Shown piece after piece: positions 19,843 to 64,000 of a DNA stretch of 64,000 nt. The notes beneath the pieces are model-generated. The model had not been told where the DNA came from. It saw nothing but the letters and a program-made list of their open reading frames with translations, and made no database searches. The number at the start of each line of letters is the position of its first letter. The first letter of the stretch is position 1. Made by a program: the position numbers and the translations under genes. Where the stretch lies: contig NC_066851.1 of NCBI RefSeq assembly GCF_001640805.2, forward strand, positions 22,462,127 to 22,526,126, written 5' to 3'. This DNA is from Lates calcarifer. Its lineage: Eukaryota; Chordata; Actinopteri; Centropomidae.

Positions 19843-22779
19843 ATGTGCTATTTGATTGACTCTTGTTGTGTGTTTCTAATTTGCTGCCTCATGTCTGCAG
19901 TTATACTGTTGCTGATCACGATATTGTCACTTTCACCTCTGAGTTGCTGCCACCTGTTGCTGAGCTCCAGTAACCTGGGTCTAAATAAAACAAGTTATCA
20001 TTGAGGTTCCTGCATCTGGATCTCCTGCAGGCTACTGAAGGTGCTAACTGTGCTAAACTTCTAGCAGATTTTCAGAATTAATATTCATAGTCAGACAATA
20101 GTCAGACGTCATGGTCCCACGGTGAAATGTCTCTGTCATATGCAAATCAGATAACCAGTTTTTTTATAATTGGCTCTGGCTCAAGCTGAATGGTGTGAAA
20201 CGATGCTATCAGCTGTGAGAAATGTCTGTTAGAGAGGTGCAGAAATACTATACATCCTACTGAGGAAAACCAGGAGGAACTCATGCAGTTGACTGTCTTT
20301 AAGTGTATTGAACTCAGTTCTGGTAATGTAGAATTAAAACCTAAACCCTATGGAGCGTGTAAAGCAGAGTTGTGTATCAAAGTCAGTGTCAGGTGTAAGA
20401 AATAAATCCAGTATATTCTCTCGGTATCTCTCAGCCTTCGGGTGGTTGCTGCAGTAAGGAGCTGTGCCTCTGCTGTCTCTCCAGATCAGAGCATCTTAAA
20501 CAACTTCAGTGACTCAAACGATAAATTTAATCTCTTGCCCAAGGCTCGCTCATGGAAATAAATAAATAAAAAATGATTGGAGCTCTTGTTATGTGAGAGC
20601 TTACCAGAAGTAAGCCTGCGACTCACTTTAAGGAGATGGCACACAGTTTAACGCAGCAGGCTGCACATAATTAATTCACACAAAGTTTAGGCAGTTATGT
20701 TCTCAGTGTTTCTGTCCGTCACCCTCAGGTCCTGATGTCCACCAGACACAGAGATCTGCTCAGTATTAATACCAGTCACACTTGTCATTTCCTGTGTTAC
20801 AGGCAGACAGTGTCTCGTCTCGTGACTGCCTGGTTTGTTAACCCTTTTCTTGGTCTCGGTGGCTAACATTTAATGTCGTCACATGATGTATTCATCATGT
20901 CTTGATTGTTGAATAAAAAGAGCACATGGAGACAGTTCTTGATCTTTTCAAAGCAGCTATAATCAATACTTTCACATTAACAATGGATCACATGACTACT
21001 TATGTGTGAAAGGGGGTCACTCGTAGATTCACGCAACTTTATGGCGTCTTTCAGCTCAGCAGGCAACTGTTTTCAGCAAATACGCTCTGATGAATCCACT
21101 TTACACTACATGGATGGCACCGAACAGCAGAAAGGCCATTTTGACTGGATATGTAACTGATAATAAAGCAAAAGTTCTTATCAACAAGAGAGATAATAAG
21201 TCAGTGTTTAGTTTATTAGTTTATATTAATTGGCCAGAAAATGCTTTTATTATTAAAAATAAAAGAGCTGTAAATGAGCCAGAGTTAGTGTAAAAGGCTA
21301 TCACATGTGGCTAGTTGTTGAAAAGTCTAAAATTAGAGCACAACATAATTAATACACAGAGTAATGGATTGTCACAACAACACAATGTTGTCAGTGTCAG
21401 TGTGAAGTCTGGAGAGTATTGTGTTTTATTGTTTTCAGTCACTCAGTGCTCGTAGCTGTTTTGTTTTCTCTGCAAAAAAACAGCTCAAACTGGGTGGTTT
21501 ACTCCTGTGGTGTGGTGTGTTGTTCTCTGAATTAGCTGCTGTTGTTAACTACCCTACCCAGTTCTCTGAGCTATTTATACCCGACATCTCTTTGTGAGCA
21601 GCAGAGTTTTTTAAACAGCAGATGCAGTGTTTGCACTGACAGGATACAGGTAGAGCAACTGTTGTGTCATTTGAATCATGAGCAGCCAAACAAAGGTATG
21701 TCTGTGAGTTTGTCGCAAGGTGATTGTGATGAAAAGTCCAGTAGTTTTAACCAGCAAAGTGTCTGTGAAACTTTCTCTCTCTCTCTTTAAATATGATTAT
21801 GGCTCGCAGCTCTCATCCTCTAACGACTATCTGCCCACACATCGCTGACTAAGATTGTTCTTCTCGGCGCTGCTCGTCCTGCTGCCGGGCTCCATCCTCA
21901 TGCAGAAGCCCAGAGCGAGCACTCACTGTTCCTCTTTTTCATTGGTCCCAAACCCACCCCCTCCTCATCCACAATATACCCTCCCCACCAGCACATTTGT
22001 CTTCAGCCTCCCCATCGCCTCATACTGTATCACTGCTGTAAAACCTGCTTATATTAAGAGCTGCAGCGTCCCCCCGGGCGCTCAAGCTTCAAGCAAGCTA
22101 TTTACATTTCAAAAGTTAACATCAGAAATAGTTTTCTCTGCCTTTCCCTGTGGTGCTTTGTCTCTGAGACTCATCTGATGCCAGAAATAAAAGATTGTTG
22201 GATCAGAGCAGGAAGAAAGGCGTGTGCTGTCACTTTCACTTCTGTATTACGCCGCCCGCAGTGATAGTTGTTGTCTCTCTAGTCCTTTGCAGTTTGGGAT
22301 TTTTCCAGTGGTTTAAAAATTGACCTTGCTCTGTGTTGTCGGGGTTTAAAGCTTTAAGTTTGGATTGATACCCGTTCACAGCGTGTTGCTTTCAGGGATT
22401 AATTTTGATGGTGTAGCTGTTCCAGTGTAAGAACGGCTTTTATTTTGATATTTGTGTGTTTTCCTCCTCAGTGAGCTGTGTAATAAGATCTGCATGTCAG
22501 TTTTCAGCTCATTTACCACAGTGAGGAACTGGCTGCTGAATGGATATGAAGGAAACACTGGTATTAATTTATATTATGAGCATTTTCCTAATTAATTGGT
22601 AGATTACAGGCCTCAGCAGTAGGTTATTCCAGCTTCACAAGCTCTTACTATCAGAGCACTCTCTGTTCTCTGCAATATCATTTAACAACTCCACTGTTGA
22701 AGTTTCTCTCAGATATGACTGTTATTATTACAGTATTTAGAAGTATAGACCTGAAACGAACCATTTCATGCTCTAAATC

Positions 22780-22902
22780 TGAATATTCACTCCTCTTCTT
22801 TGTTTTCCATGTCAGTTTTACAGACTAAATGATCAACTTATTATTCCAAAAAATACAATTTCAATTAATTAATGATTAAAATAGCCGTTAGTTGCAGCCC
22901 AT
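22780..22902. mobile_element. Fragment of GCTGCAACTAA-type repeat
   Basis: Ends AAAATAGCCGTTAGTTGCAG; only the terminal part is present. Confidence 0.55.
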
Positions 22903-24096
22903 AAATTAGTATTATCCAAAGAAACTTTCTTTTTAAAGCTGAATTAGTTGGTCTATTGATTAGTCATTCAGTCCACAGGAAATTAACCAGCTTTATAATC
23001 AATTCATTGTTTAAGTAATTTTTGAGCTCAAATGCAAAATATTACCTAGTTCCAGCTTCAGTGTGAGGATTTGCTGCTTTTCTTATATATATAATTGTTA
23101 GATGCAGCTGTAATTACAGGTGCAACAACAGACTTGTAACCAGATGAAAAATGCTTTTTAGGTACAATTTAAGTACATTGCCAAAAGGACCACATACAAT
23201 ATAATTTAACACTGTAAGTTTAAGTACAGGCTGTATTTATGTTCCTCCTCATGCCCTTAAAAAGAACTGAAGGTTATTTGTGAGTAATAATAGACAAAAC
23301 CAGTGAGGAGGAGACTGTTCTCCACCATCCATAATGACAATAGTCATTAGTTTCACCCCATTGTCTTTATCTGGAGGCATTCATGAGAAGGTAATTACAT
23401 TATTCAAGTGTCATTTGGACCTGATGTAGAATTAGAAATGGAACATAAACACAAACAAACCATGCATAATTTTGCTTTACAAGCCTTATGGCTGTTTGTA
23501 AATAACACATTTGGAATAGCTTTTCTGCATAATGTAGCTGTTTCAAGTTAATGTCGGTGAAAATCCCCCCCGGTGCTGCTCAGTGCTGCTCACCTGGAGC
23601 TGCTGTTTTCCACCTCCTCCTTCCCACAGCGTCAGCTTCCTGCTCTGCTGTCAGCTGATAGGCTGCAGGCCGGTTGCTGAGTCACATGGAGCGATCAGGG
23701 CTGCAGCCCTTCCTCCGTCTGCCTTGTCTGCTCAGGGCGATCCTCAGCTTATTGTGTGTTTTTTTTTTCTTCTTCTGCCCACACTTGAACTGAAATGTGA
23801 AATCTGAGGCAGCTCAGGACAAGTCTGCCGTCTTCACCTGGTACCGTAGCAGCTTTTATACCGAGGTGGGCATTGGACACAACATCAAGGACAAGACTCA
23901 CTGTTCGTTCAGTCACACCCAGGAGTTTCATTTCTGTATTTTCCACAGAGACATGCAGTGAAACATAACTTCAGCCAGTGTTTCTGTAATTATTCAGCTG
24001 TGTGAGAGTGTTTGCAGCTTCAGTCTGGTGTGCTCGTGGAGATTTATTAGGCAGCTCGCTACAAGTGCTGCCAAAGCGCTCAGTCATAATCCTCTT

Positions 24097-24098
<2 letters not shown>

Positions 24099-24136
<38 letters not shown>
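24099..24136. repeat. (GT)n microsatellite
   Basis: Perfect run of about 19 GT units in klc1 intron 1. Confidence 0.95.
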
Positions 24137-24139
<3 letters not shown>

Positions 24140-24689
24140 GAATACAAAACGAAGAAAGTCAGGATGGAGTGTGAAGGAGCGCACAGGGAGCGAGTGAGGG
24201 ACAATGTCAAAGAACAAATATTAACTTGCAGTGTTTTTGCTAATAGTAATATCATCCGTTTTATCTCCTGCACATGATAGTGTGATACAGTACTTCCTTA
24301 ATCACCAAGGCTCATTCAAGATCTGATTATGTGCTATGACTGCATTATGGCAGCACTAAGAAGCTGATGACTAATGGCAGATATTGTAATCATGAATGTG
24401 AATGTTTAGGGTGGGTAACTGCAGTGGAGGATTAATGTACCAGACTAAAACTGAATTATTTCACCTCATTTTAAAGATTTGTGTCTTATTTCAGTTGTTT
24501 TCAGTCGAGCCAGAAACTGGTGAAGCTAATAAATGCTGTTTTTTGGGTGTAAATGATTGATAGGGACAAAAACAGTGGAAAGGGTGTGGTATTGATAAGA
24601 ACATTGTACCCTGCCAACTACGAACAGCTGCTGCAGTGTAATCCAATGGGCATTTACCTACATGAAAGTACATCCACTACAGTGCTTGG

Positions 24690-24850
24690 TTGCCACTGAC
24701 TCACTCAGATTGTTATTATCAGTGTTTGACAACAAAAATACTACCAGACTCCATTGAGAAACAGGAATTTTACAGAGCAGAACACAGGAGCCTCCAACTG
24801 TTTGTTTATGTTGTCTTGTAGTACTTGTGTAGAGGATCTGACGCTCCACA
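24690..24850. mobile_element. Interspersed repeat shared with 63.4 and 63.6 kb
   Basis: Contains TACCAGACTCCATTGAGAAA, CAGGAATTTTACAGAGCAGA and ACACAGGAG, matching segments at 63394-63445 and, inverted, 63575-63634. Confidence 0.7.
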
Positions 24851-25824
24851 GTCAATAAAACAAATATATAGTACAGCAGTGATGTACAGTAATGTTGCTC
24901 GTCATGTAATCTGAAATGTTTTCTACCAGTTCCTCTCAGAGTTTTCCTGTTTGACAGTCCTCACCTCATCTCTGTTGTTATCTTCAAACCACACACAGCC
25001 GACAAAGCCTCAGATCAGGATTTGACCTGTCAGCAGGCAGCAAGGTTTAAGTCCCTGTTTTTCTTAAAGCTTCATAAGTGATGACTCCTCAGTTTTTTTT
25101 AGAGCACCTCAAACAGCATTTTACAAACACTGCTGCATTTAACCTGTGTTTATCCTGCTTTTTCTGCCGTGACGCCGTGTACTGGGCTTTTCACACACAG
25201 CAGGTGGTTCACCTTGAATTTTAGAGAGAAGCAAGAACATTCCTTATTGCATTCTCTCAACCCGAACCACCCAGACCTCCTGAACCAGGAGCCGTCCTGT
25301 CACAAACACACTTTCATTTAAGTTAGTGTTGTTTGGCCTGGCTGTAAAAGGCTGCTAACTGCAGATGAACTCAAATCTGTTGCTCTGTAAAGTGACTTTC
25401 CCCTTTTTCCTGGTGGTCCTCTCTGATCTTTTTATAGCTGTTACAGTTGCAAACGTTCACCCTGATTAAACCTTTGTTGCGTTAAATGTAATTTGTTTTT
25501 CTGTCAGGACTAAACAAGCGTAGAAGTCATAAGACGAGTGGATGCTAATGTCATGGGTGTTTAGATGACAACAAGCTGCTTTTAGTTTCCTTGATTTGGT
25601 CTAAATTTAGAGAATAATTTGCTCTCCTGCATTCAATACAGTCTCTTATTTTTGTACTCTTTAAGGTTTTTGAGGACATCCAAGCCAAATGAATTTTATA
25701 CAGCCTGTACACAATGTTTACTGAATTTTCTTGGTTTGAATTGTCTGACGGTCTAACTGCATTATGATATAAATATATCTTTATGATGTTGACCTTTTTC
25801 TTTCCTCTGCTGAAAAACTGCAGG

Positions 25825-58852
<33,028 letters not shown>

Positions 58853-59454
58853 AGGTTTTTTTTTTCTGACCCCGAAGAGACGCTGAGAGGTCACAGAGGT
58901 CACGGGAGTCGACTTCCTGTCCCACTTCCTCCTCGCTGTAAATAGCTGTTTGTGAAAGCTTCGTATCTCCCATGTCACACTTCAGCGTCACACCACCAAG
59001 TGCTCACTGTACAGGTTTTAATCTCTCATTGCACTTTTAAAGGTTTGTGCTCTCAGACGGGGATTTGTGGTGGTTTTGTTGGGTTTTTTGTATCAGTACA
59101 TATCGAGAAACAGGAGGAAAATGAACGTACGGTGGCCTGTATGTGTTTGATTTGAGTGTGTAAATCTGTTCTGTCTCATTGTATGTGCGTATACTGTATG
59201 TGAGCGTGTGCTGGTGTGACTGATCGCTCGCTCAGATCAGTCCTTTAAATATTTTAGGCTATCGCTTGAGTGAAGGCAGAGTTTAAGTTTCAGAAACGTT
59301 TCTGATGTCGAGGCAAAAAACCAAAAGTCACTGGTCCAGTTAAACTGTAGAGGGTGAAGCCAAAGAAGTACAGTTAAGACTGATTAACATCTCTCTGTAG
59401 TAATTATGACTGTGTAATAATAACATAAGATGCAAATGGACAACATAAGGTACA

Positions 59455-59605
59455 GAAACAAAAACAAGTACAAAACAGTGCAGAATCTGAACACAACAGT
59501 GCAAGAAAACAGGATGAAACAGTACAAAACACAGAACAGTGTAAAAAATGGAACAATTTAGTGCAAAAGTCAGTTAAAAATGATGCAAAGAGTAAGTGCA
59601 GGAGT
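59455..59605. repeat. Degenerate (AACAGTGCAAAA)-like tandem repeat
   Basis: Loose repeats of ACAGTACAAAACA, ACAGTGCAGAATC and AACAGTGTAAAAA in the presumed klc1 3' UTR. Read on the minus strand this gives a Cys/Phe-rich chance frame. Confidence 0.55.
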
Positions 59606-62569
59606 GCAGAATGTAAACAGGTTGTGGTTTGATGTTGTCGCCACAGATTTCTGTGAGCAGACATTATATAACTGTTAGAGTATGTTTGATCATTTTAATC
59701 GTTTTTTGAAGGTATCATTTGTTCAAAATGGAAGAAAAGGAGAAATTAAAGATGCAAACATGTTATATTCCATTGTTGAAAAAATAAGTAACATTCGATC
59801 AAGAGTTCGTTAAAGTTCACCAACTTTCTCTTGATGAAACTGGCTTCACTTTAAGTCCAGTGACTGATCAGTTCTGCCTCTCAGAAAACGTTTTAATAAC
59901 TTAAACCATCTGCTCTTTGCAGAACTTGTCCAGCAATGACGTCTTTTTGTAGGCCGACCCGGACGTTAGCTTAGCTCTGCGTTCACTCTGCAGGTTTCCA
60001 ATGGAACTTCTGAACTGGTGTTTTTTATTTCAGTGTAGAAAAAGAGCTTTAGGACTAAACAGAAGAAGAGTCAACAAACATCTGACAATATTTGAAGCAG
60101 AAAAACTCCTTTAAGTGTTAAACCTGCAGAGAGAACCCACATCTCAGTCGCCTCTTGGTTTTAGGACCTTTCTCCTAAAACTCTCCGTCCTGTGTTGATT
60201 GAAAACTTTTTGCTTTTGATGTATGAAGTTCTATGTTTACATTTGGGGTTTTGTAAATGATGTTTTCTTAGTTTCTTGTCCTGTAAAAGCCTCGAGAACA
60301 GCAGCACAAAGAGGCAGGATCATTGGGTTTATTGGCACGTGAAGGCCGGCCGACACACACTCAGGACCGAAGGCTGTAGTTTCACACACTGACTGATCAC
60401 AACACACACTCACACACAACTCCAGGTTTGTTTATACAAAACAACACTTTACCATGTGAGTAAAGTTGAACAAATCCAACCAAAAAAAAAAAGCAAATTA
60501 TGAATTATTTAAAGAAAGTTATGCAAAAATTATTCCTGAGAAGATTTAAGTTGTAGATGTAAAATATATATATTCGCTGTTACCAAAATAAGAGGCGCTG
60601 CTCCTCCTATAGTTAGATATAGTTTAATGAATATATACACACGACTGTGCAACAGTGATTCACTTTGATTCATTAGATCCAAAGTGTTTTTTAATTTAAA
60701 ACTGGAATTTAATGTAAAGACGAAAACGTGCGTCCACACTCTGAAGCTGAAAAAGTTTATTCTGCATCACAGGAATCAGACAACAAACGAAAATCCTGAT
60801 CAGAAATTGTCCGAGTTCAGTTTCTACATCGGTCAAAATAATATATTCAGACAGAAAAGTGTGACTGACGTCGCTCCAACATTTAAGCTTTTGTTAAAGT
60901 TCACTCTGAGAAAGGAGGTAACATAACAAACTTGAATTACAGTTTGAAAAAACTTAATTTACAGCATTAATCTGAATTGAAGATGAAGCATCACTGATTC
61001 TGGTTCAGTGAAATATTTTATCAGGAGTTTAAAACCAGGTTTAAAGCTTTGGGTTGAATTTTTATTTCTTTTACAGTCAGATATCACCGGTGTTTCAACA
61101 CAGGCTGAAACGGTCGATATGCAGATGAGATCAGGCGACGACCTTTGTGCTTAAAGTGACAGAAAGCTTAAATATTTCAGATAAAACAGCCTGAGTTCAT
61201 TTATTCAAGGAATTTATTTTACATTTAGAAAAATCAAGTTTTTACAAAAAGAAGAAGAATCCAAAGTTCCAAAACGTTAAACGTCGTCTAAACTTTTAAA
61301 TCAGGAACGACCTGATCCTGAACACCCGATCGTTTTGATTCTCAGGTTCAGGATTATTTTTAAACCGTCGTCAGACTGAATCGTTTGTTGTTGTTGTTGT
61401 TTTTCCTGCAGGAGTTTAGTTCTCTGCAATAATCTTTGATTTGATTCTGAAAATCTCTTCACACGTCACTGATTTTAAATCTGATTATCAATTAATTAAT
61501 CAACATCTGAAGCTGAGCAGAGAGTTGATGAAACTGTTCATCCGCCATTTTTCTTCTTGAATCATCATCAGTCGTTTTTCCTTCTGTGCCTGAAATAATT
61601 TAGTCATAGTGATTTTTTTAAATCTCGTTTTTGAGTTAATTTTCTTTATAAAGATGATTTTATTGACGCTGTTACAGAGTCGAAGCTTCGTGTCGACTGT
61701 TGATCAGTCTGCTCATCAAACCTGCTTCCTGCTGTTTTTCCTCTTTGTTGTCTTAATGTAGAAGCTCCACAAAGTAACGAGGCACATAACCTAACAATGT
61801 CTGATGGTTCTGATGAAGCAGGGCGACAGTTTGAGCAACGCAGACGGGCAACATCCTCAGCAACAGGCAACAGAGAGATAATCAGAGTTAATTTAAGGTA
61901 AAGATGAATATTAGAAGAAATATTAGAATTATTATAAACACAACAAACAAGAGTCCTCACAGCATAAATAACATTTAATTTATTATTTAACTTATGAACA
62001 AAACATAGAAAATGCAACTTATCAGAGTAAAATATTTTGTAATGTTTTTATGATGCTTTAAACCGTGTTTTCACATTTTAATTTGCTCTGATTAGAACTT
62101 GAAGAGGTTAACATCGTGCTGCTGAAGTATTCGTCTCATGTAACTTGTGTCTGAGTTTATCATCAGACATTGTTGCCCAAACTGTTGCCCTGTGCATCAC
62201 AGCTGCAGAGATCTGAAGCTCGTGTAGAGGAACTCTCCTCTCACAGGACTGGAAATCTTAAAATCCGTCCTGAAACTTTTTGACTTCTCACCAGTTTTTA
62301 ACAAACAGAACGATCTCTCTCTCTCTGAGTGTCGATGACGTGAATGTAAACTTTGTGATTTAAGAAAGTGCAGAACAGCTGCCGTTGACTGTATGTGTGT
62401 TCCTTGTTAAAGCAGTGAAGGTTTCTGTCTTTTTGTTGTCATTTTTTATTTTTTACTGAGTGTAATTTCTCCTCCTCCCCCTCGGCTGTGGACCATGTTG
62501 ATGTGTGGAGCGGTGATGAGGACGGAAGTAAATTCTCAGGTGGTTTTATATCCGAGGGTACGGGGGGAA

Positions 62570-62575
62570 AATAAA
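62570..62575 (+). terminator. klc1: Candidate klc1 poly(A) signal
   Basis: AATAAA in GGGGGGAAAATAAAAGAATA, 3.7 kb after the stop. A second candidate lies at 63101-63106. Confidence 0.35.
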
Positions 62576-63100
62576 AGAATATTGATAGAACTTCACCCTT
62601 GTAACAGAAGCCGAATCTTTATTTATCAGATGCCTTGTTGCCGTGGCAACACACTGGATGCTGCACCCTCCTCACATACCGCTCCACGACCGCTCAGAGG
62701 CTCCGAAGTAGTTCTTTTTCTTTTGTGTAATCTGAAATTATTCAAACTTGTCCCTCCATTGTTAACTATGAAACGAAGCCCGTCCTCTGTGTAGACAGTA
62801 AATACATGTTCCTGGATGAGACTGGTATTTGTGACACTAACTGCTGCTCTTCATCTTCTTCTTCTCCTGTGCTGATAATCCTCACACAGGTTAACACTCC
62901 TCTGATGTTAGAGAGTAACGTGGTGTATCAGAGCGTCAGGACACAGAGCAGAAAACTTTTTGTTCACTCTCTAAATGCACTGAGATTGTGAGGAAGTTTG
63001 TCTCCAAATTGATTCTTTACCACAGCCCCTTTTGTTTTTCTACATGAGCAGTGGTGATGTTTGTTCTGCAAATTATTGTACATCTTAACTGTATTTGAAG

Positions 63101-63106
63101 AATAAA
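63101..63106 (+). terminator. klc1: Candidate distal poly(A) signal
   Basis: AATAAA in TTGAAGAATAAAATGG, followed at 63121 by a T-rich stretch (CTTTTTTTTTTACTG) suitable as downstream element. Confidence 0.4.
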
Positions 63107-63204
63107 ATGGTTAAATTCATCTTTTTTTTTTACTGTAATTTCTTTAGAAATGTGTTGTTGTTCTCTAGACTTTGGTTTTCAGGGAAACCGCTAAAATATT
63201 GTGA

Positions 63205-63690
63205 AACTTTCAGTGGTGGAAGAAGTAATCAGATCCTTTACAGAAGTAAAAGTACCACATAGTACCAGTTTCTGATTTTAAATGGATTTGTACTATTAGT
63301 TTAGTACATGTAAAAACAACTTTATGGAGAGGATTCCTACAGAAATAAAGAGTAAGATTATTTTTGTTTAACCAGAAACATCACTATATATCAGTACCAG
63401 ACTCCATTGAGAAAAACAGGAATTTTACCAAGCTGAACACAGGAGCTACTGGATTATTGCTGCCTCCATCTGTTAGTTCGTTTGTGTTATTGTGACTTTC
63501 AGTGGTGGAAGAAGTTTTCAGATGCTTTTCTTACCACACAACAACAACACAAACAAACAAACAGATTGAGGAGCAGCTCCTGTGTTCTGCAACGTAAAAT
63601 CGATGTTTTTCTCAATGGAGTCTGGTACTGATATATAGTGATGTTTCATGTTTCATCAATTCTGCACTGATCATTTCCTCCCAAAAACAT
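63205..63690. mobile_element. Interspersed repeat pair in inverted orientation
   Basis: AGTGGTGGAAGAAGTAATCA at 63213 and CAGTGGTGGAAGAAGTTTTC at 63502 are two starts of a common fish repeat. A segment at 63376-63449 (TACCAGACTCCATTGAGAAA) recurs inverted at 63571-63650 (TTTTTCTCAATGGAGTCTGG). Confidence 0.75.
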
Positions 63691-64000
63691 AGGAAAACAA
63701 GGGCCAGGCTCAAAAATACCGGAGTCATCCTTTAATTTCTGCTGCATAATGTCATACAAAGTAAAGCTGTGCAGTAATTTACAGGACAAACATCACTACT
63801 GCTGCTGTTTCACTGATTTCTCTGCAGCCAGCACCTCTCCTGCTGAGGCCTGGCTAATGTGCACAAACCACCGATAAATATTTAATACACTTTTACCCAT
63901 AAACTTGTCAGTCTCTCTCTCTAAGCCTCTTTATCTGGTCTTTTAAGAATTAATTAGCTTTCTGGAGCGAGTCTGAATTTAAAGAGATGTGATAAATTAA

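Larger units (their letters stand above)
18298..25824 (+). other. klc1: klc1 intron 1 (about 7.5 kb)
   Basis: Long first intron with no other gene seen. It holds two copies of the GCTGCAACTAA-type repeat (19290-19550, 19612-19842), another fragment at 22780-22902, a GT microsatellite (24099-24136) and a repeat unit (24650-24860) that recurs at the right end of the window. Open frames at 21542-22178 and 23583-23807 show no family resemblance. Confidence 0.7.
58853..64000 (+). other. klc1: klc1 3' UTR and downstream flank
   Basis: No coding exon seen; in human the next gene is XRCC3 on the opposite strand, and I find no trace of it here. Possible poly(A) signals are AATAAA at 62570-62575 and 63101-63106, so the 3' UTR could be about 4 kb, or shorter if a variant signal is used. 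A degenerate repeat lies at 59455-59605 and interspersed repeats at 63205-63690. Confidence 0.5.

Noticed and set aside
23583..23807. 74-codon frame in klc1 intron 1
   Set aside because: No splice support or family motif; AG-rich intronic sequence with a poly-T stretch.
59400..64000. XRCC3 or another gene downstream of klc1
   Set aside because: No open frame over 125 codons and none with a recombinase motif; sequence is AT-rich and repeat-bearing.

Overview
The window is vertebrate nuclear DNA from a ray-finned fish, most likely a percomorph teleost. Genes are split by GT-AG introns, coding exons are GC-rich in an AT-rich background, and the introns carry CA/GT microsatellites and several interspersed repeats typical of teleosts. 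Three genes are recognisable, in the same order and orientation as human 14q32: bag5 (minus strand), coa8/apopt1 (plus) and klc1 (plus).

Layout. 1-1967: bag5 3' flank, with a weak candidate for an unrelated plus-strand promoter and exon. 1968-5079: two bag5 coding exons, read right to left; a candidate non-coding first exon ends at 10940 on the minus strand. 5080-10939: bag5 5' intron, rich in repeats. About 11000-11900: the bag5/coa8 head-to-head control region, two CpG-rich patches around an AT-rich spacer. 11922-15821: coa8 in five coding exons, with a poly(A) signal 5 bases past the stop. 15833-17750: repeat-filled intergenic stretch. 17820-18297: klc1 promoter and non-coding exon 1. 25825-58852: fifteen klc1 coding exons (exons 2-16). 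58853-64000: klc1 3' UTR and flank.

Roles. BAG5 is an Hsp70 co-chaperone with five BAG domains, COA8 is a mitochondrial cytochrome c oxidase assembly and protection factor, and KLC1 is the cargo-binding light chain of kinesin-1. They share no pathway; what links them is conserved synteny and, for bag5/coa8, adjacent promoters.

Main oddities. klc1 exon 13 has one extra base at or near T46430, which makes an in-frame TGA after residue 520; on either side the reading frame matches KLC1 perfectly. A GT-repeat sits immediately upstream of that exon's acceptor, and skipping the exon would keep frame. Other points are a klc1 leader with five closed upstream ORFs, several possible alternative klc1 C-termini, an intron inside the bag5 coding sequence, a near-zero coa8 3' UTR, and a 44-base segment shared (43/44) by a palindromic MITE and a nearby minisatellite. 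I see no novel multi-gene system, CRISPR array, tRNA or rRNA. Repeat names rest on recognition of common fish sequences and on visible inverted ends, not on a database search.
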